This document shows positions 57,025 through 64,000 of a stretch of 64,000 nt of DNA, one piece after another. Every line of letters begins with the position of its first letter. Positions within the stretch are counted from its first letter, which is position 1. This DNA is from Bilabrum cf. latius (Eukaryota > Bigyra: Bicosoecida > Bigyra > Bicosoecida). Location of the stretch: NCBI GenBank assembly GCA_965178125.1, contig OZ237771.1:62001-126000 (forward strand). Reading direction: 5' to 3'. The notes beneath the pieces were generated by a model. That model made no database searches, had not been told where the DNA came from, and was given only the letters and a program-made list of their open reading frames with translations. The position numbers were made by a program, and so were the translations under genes.

Positions 57025-57397
57025 CTAAAATACTCGGGCCGCCCTTTTGATGCCCGGTACGCCAGTTTGATCCCTTGACATCGAAATTGCAGTCCAGTCA
57101 TTTGCTGCGCACAAAATGAATCGCCCAAACTCTTGTGAAAAATGTACCTTTCGTGAAACAGGCTACTTGGTTTGGTTTTCATAATTGTTAACCGAATGTC
57201 CAAGACGCATATAGTCCCTCCACAGAAGTTTGCATGCTTAATATTCTTCAAATACTCTTTTAATTAGTGTGGAGCAGGCCTGGTGTGGAGGCCATCTAGG
57301 TACACATGATCCGGACATTTCACTCGAAAAGACTGCAAATGGAATGGACCTCTGCACAGAGAGCGCGGCTCATGTTTATACGCTCTCACCGGCATGC
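57025..57397. other. Intergenic, 373 bp
   Basis: AT-richer DNA upstream of kinase 2 and downstream of the small minus-strand gene at 57398. It presumably holds the kinase 2 promoter; no motif is recognised. Confidence 0.4.
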
Positions 57398-57760
57398 TCA
57401 GCTGCATTGGGCCCTGCGCAGATGTACTACAGCTTGGGACGTATCACATTCGGCGCAACTCGGGCAAAATAGTGCAAGGGTATCCAGACAGCTGTGGCAG
57501 CCACGGGAACTAGCACGCAAGACCAGCTCACCTGACGGAAACCCCAGCAGCTCCAACAAATTAACTCTGGGGACTATAACATCGTAGATAACGTTGTATT
57601 GGTCAGACTTCTGAAGATGATCCCAGTATTGACCGGAGGATACCACAGAGGACGTCTCAACCGACCATAAGATGACGCACATAGCGATAAACATCACGCA
57701 TGCGACTAGCACCGCCGCGGACAATTGTTTCAGAAACTAAGTGTCGCTAAAGCTGTTCAT
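57398..57760 (-). CDS. Small single-pass membrane protein
   Basis: ATG (57760) to TGA, 120 residues, with TAG as the eighth codon (MNSFSDT-TAG-FLKQL). A hydrophobic N-terminal segment (AAVLVACVMFIAMCVILW) is followed by a polar region and six Cys in the last 40 residues (CHSCLDTLALFCPSCAEC). The Cys spacing suggests disulphides or a metal site. No family is recognised, and chance cannot be excluded for so short a frame. Confidence 0.45.
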
Positions 57761-58365
57761 CTGTTGCACTTGGTCCACTGCTGTGGGTCCAGTTCGTCAC
57801 CGGTGTTTCGAGGGTGATGATGGCACCGCTGGTGGCACTTCGGAGGTCGCAAGTTGCCGGTTCTGCCTTCAATGGCACGCTGAATCGTCGCAATATCTAC
57901 CAGCACTCTCAGATGCAGAGTAAATGTAGCTGTGCCAAAGCTGAAGTGCAAACGTAGGCTGCACCGAGTTGGTGACCCCATTTCTAGTGTGTGACGAGCA
58001 AACGTATACCTGCCCCACCCCACCGAATGGCTCACCCATATTGGCACTACATGCGTTACAGGACGCACGACTAGGCTGGCAATCGTGCGTCACATAACAA
58101 TGATCATAGGTGAGGGGTCTATCGTCTCCGCATGGCAGCCACAAGCTGGCGGTCCGGTATTCACAGGGGGGGTGGACCGGGCGCATTTCACGTGCTTGCA
58201 CTCGTTTAACAAAGATCCATCATCCTTTAGCAATCAGCAAAGACTGGATTATCCAACCAAACTGCATCCAAGATGGATGCACACTGGCCCGCCCCAAGCT
58301 AGAACGCCTAGCGACTGTGCCTGTTGCCGGTTGTTCAATTCGACTAGACCCACTAGCTGTCACTC
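57761..58365. other. Intergenic, 605 bp
   Basis: It lies between the small membrane protein gene and the end of the DHHC gene. A minus ORF at 57869-58201 shows no domain or start context that persuades me. A TGTGACGAG copy lies at ~57990. Confidence 0.4.
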
Positions 58366-60624
58366 TCAGTCGCTGTCGCTGCCAAGGAAGGCCCCGCCGG
58401 GGACAGCCCGCCCCGGGACCTCTCTCATCACACCAATTATCCCACCGTAGCGGTCGTCACCATAGGCACCCTTCAACTGTGCCAGCTCCATCTCCGACGC
58501 ACCTGCTGCCGCAGAATCTCCGACACCTAAAGTGTGACGAGTGCGCCCACCGCTTTCCTCGCTGCTGCCGCTGCCCCACCCGCCGCCGCCGCGATCCACC
58601 CTGTACTCGTCATCCCTCGCGTGCTCATCACCGTCCTCACTCCCATAGCCATCCTCGTCGCTCGGCAGCTCGGTGGAGTCTGACGAGTGCGACCCTCTCC
58701 TGCCCCTGCCACCCCAATGCCTCCTCCCACCCCCGGCACCTCCACCACCACCACCAACATAGGCACCATTGCCACCTGCCATCAAGTCCCCCCGGTCCTC
58801 CTCGTCCAGACCAAACTCGGCCTCCAGCGCAGTGCCGTTATACTGCCCATTCCCCTGTCTCTGCCCCAGCCCCAGCCCCAGCCCACCGCGCGCGGCCGAT
58901 GCACGAGCCCCGGAGGGATACCCGCCCCTCGCACCACTTTGACCACCATGCGCCGCAATTCGATGCACTGGTAAATCGCCTAGTGCACCCTCCTCCGCCG
59001 CTTGTTCCCTGGCGATCCGATCCCTCTCCTCTGCCCGCATGGACTCCTCCTCTAGCCTCTCTCGCTCTTCCAGGGTCCACCACCCGGCGGGCGAATGTTC
59101 GCGAAGGTTCGGTAGCAGGGAAGGAACGTTCATGGATAGCATCGCCTGGAGGTTCCGCTTCCACCCACGGTCGTAGGGGTTGTCCAGCTCCGCCGCTCTC
59201 CTCCTGGTGGCCCTGCCTATATTGCAGGCGCAATCCAGGGCGTCTTCCCTCTCCTGCTACAGCCGATTGTGAGCCTCCTCGCCGATGGTCTGACGCTCTG
59301 CCGCCTCCTCCACCTCGGGTGGGTCGCGGTTGGCGCCGTCTCCCCACCTTCGGTCGAAGTGCGCCTTGATATACTCGTTCGTCGTCATGTTGGATACCAC
59401 CAGCTGCAGGTGCATGCCAGACATGCCGCCCACGCAGCATGTGATGCACAAGCCGTACACGCCCAGCAGTGCACTCGTCACACGAACAATGATGCCGGGC
59501 AAGTGAGCGTGCACAGCTCCGAATGACCATGGGCCTGGGCTGGTGCTAGATCCAGATTGGGTGCTTGCCGGCGCGCTGGCGGCTGCAGGGCTAGGGCGTG
59601 GGCTAGGGCCTGGGCTTGGGCTTGGGCTGGTTGACGGAGAGGACGAGGACGACGAGGATCTGCTCCCCTCATTTTGTTTCTCCTTCTCTTCTTTTAACTC
59701 CTACGTTCGCCTATCGGTACTGTCTTGCCATGTCCCCAGTGCATTGTCGCGGCAGTCTTCGCCCGCACCACAAGAGCGCTGCAGAAGCCCCCCTGCGAGT
59801 TGCCTGGCAGCAGAAGCACTCGCATCCCTTCCTATGTGTTCCCTATCCCCGCATTCGAAAGCTCCCTGCGGGTTCCCCTGAATTATCGGCCGGATGCAAT
59901 CGCTTTCCCAATCACCCCCCTTGCCCATCAGCCCGCCCAGCAGGAACCGACCCCCCCTCGTCCTGGTCCCGGTCCCTCCTCGGCTACTGCGCCGCGTGGG
60001 CCTGTAGTCTCCCATGTCGTCAACCATGCTAAACGCACGGAACCCACTCGTCACACCAACCAGCACGGCCAGCACGGTGGTGAAGAGGAGGAAGCTCACG
60101 AAGAACGGATAATTTCTCTCGGCCACGTCATTGGACACCCAGGGGCAGTAGTGGTCGAACCGCTTCACGCACGTGTTCGTGGTTCTCGAGTGCTTGGCCC
60201 GGGGCGGTCTCCATGTGTTGCACGTGTCGCAGTACTTGTAATTGAGAGGAGACTCTGGTGCGAGCAAGTACCAGCTGGCCGGGGGAGGCGGCGGCCTGAG
60301 CTCTGCCGGGCGCGGAGGCACTATCCCGGGATCAATAGAACTGGTTATTACCAGGCTGCCCATGCTACCCACGAATGCGATAGCAAACGCGCAACCGAGC
60401 AAAGTGAAAAAGCCGCTGCTCAGCGCAGGAAGCACAATCGCGCAGAACGCCAGGCTCGGGAATATGATCAGACAGGCCGCAAATATGCATAGGCCCGGTT
60501 TTGGGCCACAGTTAAGCCTGCCACCGCACGCAAACCACCGCTTTCCCGGAAATTTCAGATATCTCGGCACGTATCTCCCGTCTGCTGGGGTAGCACGACG
60601 AGCTTCATCGGCACTTCCGTTCAT
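58366..60624 (-). CDS. DHHC-family protein S-acyltransferase (DHYC variant)
   Basis: A single exon of 752 residues, ATG to TGA, with TAGs at 59701-59703 and 59257-59259. Two hydrophobic segments are followed by the Cys-rich domain: CDTCNTWRPPRAKHSR and FDHYCPWVSNDVAERNYPFF. The core reads DHYC, a natural variant also found in yeast Akr proteins. Two more membrane segments follow, the fourth (ITCCVGGMSGMHLQLVV) just before the family's TTxE motif (MTTNEYIKAHF). Downstream is a Ser/Gly/Asp-rich tail with an HNRL-TAG-QERED junction. These enzymes attach palmitate to Cys of target proteins. The first TAG lies between the DHYC core and the TTxE motif, in a long Ser/Pro-rich loop, so the conserved enzyme is completed only past the TAG. 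Confidence 0.85.
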
Positions 60625-61055
60625 CGGCAGATGCTATCCTACGTTTGCAGCACGTTCATTGATTTGTGACTCATTTCTGTGCCCGTTCAGCAGGGTAGCT
60701 TCGTCATGAGACACGCTTGACGATGTCTCGCCATCCGAGTCCTTGCCGTGACCTGCAGCAGATAGGTACTAGGTCTATGAATGGCGTACTCTAAATGTAT
60801 GCGCTGAACGCGCGACCTAGGCAGTCTCTATCTCCTCCATGAAAGCAAACACGAGGCTTGCGCCTCCAATTTAGGAATTGAAGTTTCCTCATAGCGCGTT
60901 CGTGCAATGCATTTTGATGTAACGTTTGAAATGCGGTATCTCCCGTTGCCTTCCGATTGCGCTGGGGCCAAGAACACTCGACAATTAATAGCTACGTCGT
61001 TATTTGCAAAGCTTTTTGAGATCCGTTTATCAATTTTCCATTAGATAATTGTCAC
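60625..61055. promoter_or_regulatory. Divergent intergenic region
   Basis: 431 bp between the divergent starts of the DHHC and carrier genes, AT-rich near the carrier start. It must hold both promoters. No specific motif is recognised. Confidence 0.45.
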
Positions 61056-62470
61056 ATGGCATCGGTTGGATACCTGAAAGATGTTTTACACGGAACAAAT
61101 AAGAGAACTGGCTGGCTGGAGAATTTGCCGCTGCCAGTCCGGTCGCTGATAGCTGGGGCCTTCTCAGGGCTTGTGGAGACAAGCCTGACTCATCCTCTGG
61201 ATTTGAGTGAGAAGATTGGAATGTTTCTTTACGGATGATGTGGTCAATTGCTTGCATAGAAGCACATTAATGGTGTTCCGGAAGGTCTATCATCCGGTGT
61301 CCAACCGGACAGTTTGGACAAATGTCGTGCTCCATAGAGCTTCATGCTCACTTCCGGGCTAGAATCAGAATCACTAAGATCGCCATGTACACATGCAGGA
61401 GTTGCGTATTGATACAATTCGCAGCACAGCTGTTACGAAAGGGCTAAGATGAGTCTCGCAGCATGCGTCACACCGTCATACCCAAGTGCCAGTCACTTAT
61501 TGCCAACTTGTTCGCAGTTAAAACCAGGTATCAGCGATGTAGAAGTGCAGGTCAGTCCGCAACCTTGCTTGGAGTTGCTCGAGACGCTGCCAAGGACGGC
61601 CCGCTAACGCTATACCGCGGGTTCTTGCCCAAGATTGCGGGAGTTGTGCCAATGCGAGTGACCTTCTGGGGAGCCCAATCGGCTGCACTCAGATTCTTCG
61701 AGTCAAACGATAGAGGCTTGCCTCAGATCGCGAGAACGTTGGCTGTGGGTGTGTTCGCAGGCACTGCCCAGTCCCTTGTGGATGCACCGATGGACTACTG
61801 CAAGGTCAGGCAGATGACCTCCACGGATGCAAAACCCTCTGGAGTTGCGACAATATTCAGAGATGTGATATCACAGGGCAAGATACCGGGGGCTGTCCCA
61901 ACACTGGCCCGGAATGTGACGTTTGCGATGGTCTTCTCGACGGCTCTCCACTACGGCGCCGCGGACAGCGACGGCAGCGGAACCGTGTTCCTGCGCGGCG
62001 CCGCAGCGGGGGCCGCGGCGAGCATGGCCTCGCAGCCATTCGACACGTGGAAGACTATGAGCCAGGTTAAGGGGGCCAGGGAACAAGGCTTCTTCGAGCT
62101 GGTGGGTGGCCTAAACGGGAGGGGAATGGCGGGCAAGGCCAATGGCGGGGCAGCCGCTGCCGCCTCATACACTGGGTCGGTCAGCTGGTGGAGGTGTAGT
62201 AGTTCCAGATTGTTACCGCCAGCGGTGTCTGTGCTGATGAGCGGGTGGCAGGCCCGAGCAGTGCTAGCGACTACCAACATGGCTGTCGGCGCGCTGGCGT
62301 TCACAACAGCGATGGACGTGTTGACTCCCTCCAGAAAACAGGAGCAGTGGTCATACCATAGGAGAAATAGGAGGGGCTAGCAGGCAGAAGCTGTGCAGGG
62401 CGATCTGTCGCGTGCATCTGAGTTTCGTGGTGTGGGTGGGGTGCTGATGGGAAGCAGCAGCGGTGACTGA
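61056..62470 (+). CDS. Mitochondrial carrier family (SLC25) protein
   Basis: Exons 61056-61206 and 61518-62470 flank a 311-nt intron (GTGAGA...TTGTTCGCAG, phase 1). TGA stop; 367 residues. It has the three-repeat build of inner-membrane carriers: THPLDLIKTRYQ (completed by the splice), DAPMDYCKVRQM and SQPFDTWKTMSQ, each following a G-rich helix (AGAFSGLVETSL, VGVFAGTAQSLV, AAAGAAASMA). The intron falls exactly inside the first P-x-D-x-x-K signature. The TAG at 62378-62380 is followed by 29 further codons to TGA, the last ones reaching the first minisatellite unit. The substrate cannot be inferred; the third signature is degenerate. Confidence 0.85.
61207..61517 (+). other. Intron in the carrier gene
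   Basis: Donor TTTGA|GTGAGA, acceptor GTTCGCAG, phase 1. The joined codon ATT gives HPLDLIKTR, the expected carrier signature, which is strong support for the boundaries. Confidence 0.85.
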
Positions 62471-63640
62471 GGCAGGCAGTGCGAGGCGTTCACAAAGATC
62501 GGGTGAGCAGCAGCGGTGACTGAGGCAGGCAGTGCAAGGTGCTCACATAGATCGGGTGAGCAGCAGCGGTGACTGAGGCAGGCAGTGCCAGGTGCTCACA
62601 TAGATCGGGTGAGCAGCAGCGGTGACTGAGGCAGGCAGTGCAAGGTGCTCACATAGATCGGGTGAGCAGCAGCGGTGACTGAGGCAGGCAGTGCGAGGCG
62701 CTCACATAGATCGGGTGAGCAGCAGCGGTGACTGAGGCAGGCAGTGCGAGGCGCTCACATAGATCGGGTGAGCAGCAGCGGTGACTGAGGCAGGCAGTGC
62801 GAGGCGCTCACATAGATCGGGTGAGCAGCAGCGGTGACTGAGGCAGGCAGTGCGAGGCGTTCACAAAGATCGGGTGAGCAGCAGCGGTGACTGAGGCAGG
62901 CAGTGCAAGGTGCTCACATAGATCGGGTGAGCAGCAGCGGTGACTGAGGCAGGCAGTGCAAGGTGCTCACATAGATCGGGTGAGCAGCAGCGGTGACTGA
63001 GGCAGGCAGTGCAAGGTGCTCACATAGATCGGGTGAGCAGCAGCGGTGACTGAGGCAGGCAGTGCGAGGCGCTCACATAGATCGGGTGAGCAGCAGCGGT
63101 GACTGAGGCAGGCAGTGCAAGGTGCTCACATAGATCGGGTGAGCAGCAGCGGTGACTGAGGCAGGCAGTGCGAGGCGCTCACATAGATCGGGTGAGCAGC
63201 AGCGGTGACTGAGGCAGGCAGTGCAAGGTGCTCACATAGATCGGGTGAGCAGCAGCGGTGACTGAGGCAGGCAGTGCAAGGTGCTCACATAGATCGGGTG
63301 AGCAGCAGCGGTGACTGAGGCAGGCAGTGCAAGGTGCTCACATAGATCGGGTGAGCAGCAGCGGTGACTGAGGCAGGCAGTGCGAGGCGTTCACATAGAT
63401 CGGGTGAGCAGCAGCGGTGACTGAGGCAGGCAGTGCGAGGCGTTCACAAAGATCGGGTGAGCAGCAGCGGTGACTGAGGCAGGCAGTGCAAGGTGCTCAC
63501 ATAGATCGGGTGAGCAGCAGCGGTGACTGAGGCAGGCAGTGCAAGGTGCTCACATAGATCGGGTGAGCAGCAGCGGTGACTGAGGCAGGCAGTGCAAGGT
63601 GCTCACATAGATCGGGTGAGCAGCAGCGGTGACAGAGGCA
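62454..63640 (+). repeat. 53-bp minisatellite, about 22 units
   Basis: A head-to-tail array with a constant 53-bp period from the first CGGTGAC at 62461 to the last at 63627. The unit contains AGCAGCAGCGGTGACTGAGG, then GCAGTGCRAGGYG and YTCACAWAGATCGGGTG. Units differ at a few linked positions (GCGAGGC or GCAAGGT; CTCACATAG or TTCACAAAG), which gives at least three unit types arranged in blocks. The period is not a multiple of three. The first unit overlaps the end of the carrier CDS. Confidence 0.95.
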
Positions 63641-64000
63641 GCCCATGAGGGGTTCACTGCATGATATTTGCTCTCCTCCCGGCCCAGGAGAGGCGCGTCT
63701 TCTGGCCGTGAGGGAGGAGGCTGGGTCAGCTGGGCAAGTGTTAAATCGCAAGCTTGCGTGGTTGGTGCTGACCGAGGCGGACACGTGCGAAGTTGAGGTA
63801 TCATGCTTCGCCCGATTTCTTGATACGAGCAGGGCACTGGTGGGGTCATGCAAGCAAATATCAGATTGCAAGGGTCAACCGAAGGACTCTCAGGTCTGAT
63901 TGCAGGCCACAAACATGGCATGCGACCATCAAGGCGGATGCGACCGCGAGTGCAGCATGACACCGGGAAGGCACGATCCCGGCCTGCCATTTCTATCATA
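63641..64000. other. Unassigned right edge
   Basis: About 360 bp of unique sequence after the minisatellite. Short ORFs exist on both strands (plus from an ATG at 63645 to TGA at 63899), but none has a domain or clear start; a gene may continue beyond the window. Confidence 0.4.

Noticed and set aside
58110-59369. 419-codon plus-strand ORF
   Set aside because: It lies antisense to the DHHC enzyme tail, is Pro/Arg/His-rich low complexity, and has no domain; it is a shadow of GC-rich coding sequence.
62454-63640. Regular array considered as CRISPR
   Set aside because: The units are contiguous with no unique spacers; it is a minisatellite in a eukaryotic genome.

Overview
This 64 kb window is eukaryotic nuclear DNA. 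The genes have spliceosomal introns of about 90-310 nt (mostly GTGAGN...CGCAG), and the proteins include an ESCRT IST1, a DHHC-type palmitoyltransferase, a mitochondrial carrier, a 1,3-beta-glucan (callose) synthase and two giant hybrid histidine kinases. Genes are dense, lie on both strands and are moderately GC-rich. The mix of histidine kinases, GT48 synthase and a DIRS-order retroelement points to a microbial eukaryote (alga, fungus-like or other protist). The lineage cannot be fixed from the sequence alone.

The main result is that the genes use a variant nuclear code: TAG is a sense codon, read as glutamine, and only TGA and TAA terminate. Nearly every long gene is cut into same-frame pieces by TAG alone (more than 100 in-frame TAGs, about 29 in the glucan synthase). 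Reading through TAG joins the pieces into full-length proteins with known domain order. The meaning Gln comes from three independent places: two TAGs in kinase 1 align with CAG in its paralogue kinase 2, and one TAG in the glucan synthase falls exactly on the conserved Gln before the HYGHPD motif. All terminators found are TGA (mostly) or TAA. The resident retroelement uses the same code.

Layout. 1-7.0 kb, minus strand: a UBA/CUE-like protein (cut by the window edge), a coiled-coil protein with RPxSAMP repeats, IST1, and a repeat-motif protein. 7.6-10.8 kb: a type I membrane glycoprotein, an ankyrin protein and a small BLOC1S2-like coiled-coil protein. 11.5-19.8 kb, minus: a 2,703-residue glucan synthase with a secreted N-terminal domain. 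21.4-26.7 kb, plus: a membrane-anchored pyroglutamyl peptidase and an Ala-rich protein. 27.8-35.8 kb, plus: hybrid kinase 1, interrupted at its 3' end by a 3.9 kb tyrosine-recombinase retroelement with split direct repeats (35.8-39.7 kb). 39.7-45 kb: repeat-rich DNA, a bulb-lectin-like secreted protein and a putative inverted-repeat element. 45-49.5 kb, plus: a giant TPR protein. 50-57 kb, minus: hybrid kinase 2, the inverted paralogue of kinase 1 with a shared phase-2 intron. 57.4-64 kb: a small membrane protein, the DHHC enzyme, a mitochondrial carrier and a 53-bp minisatellite of about 22 units.

A second genome-level oddity is the 12-mer GTGTGACGAGTG. It occurs exactly at least eight times on both strands and in several reading frames, with many near matches, far above chance. 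Gene models here were built by eye from frame continuity, splice consensus and phase. Intron boundaries and low-complexity tails need transcript support.
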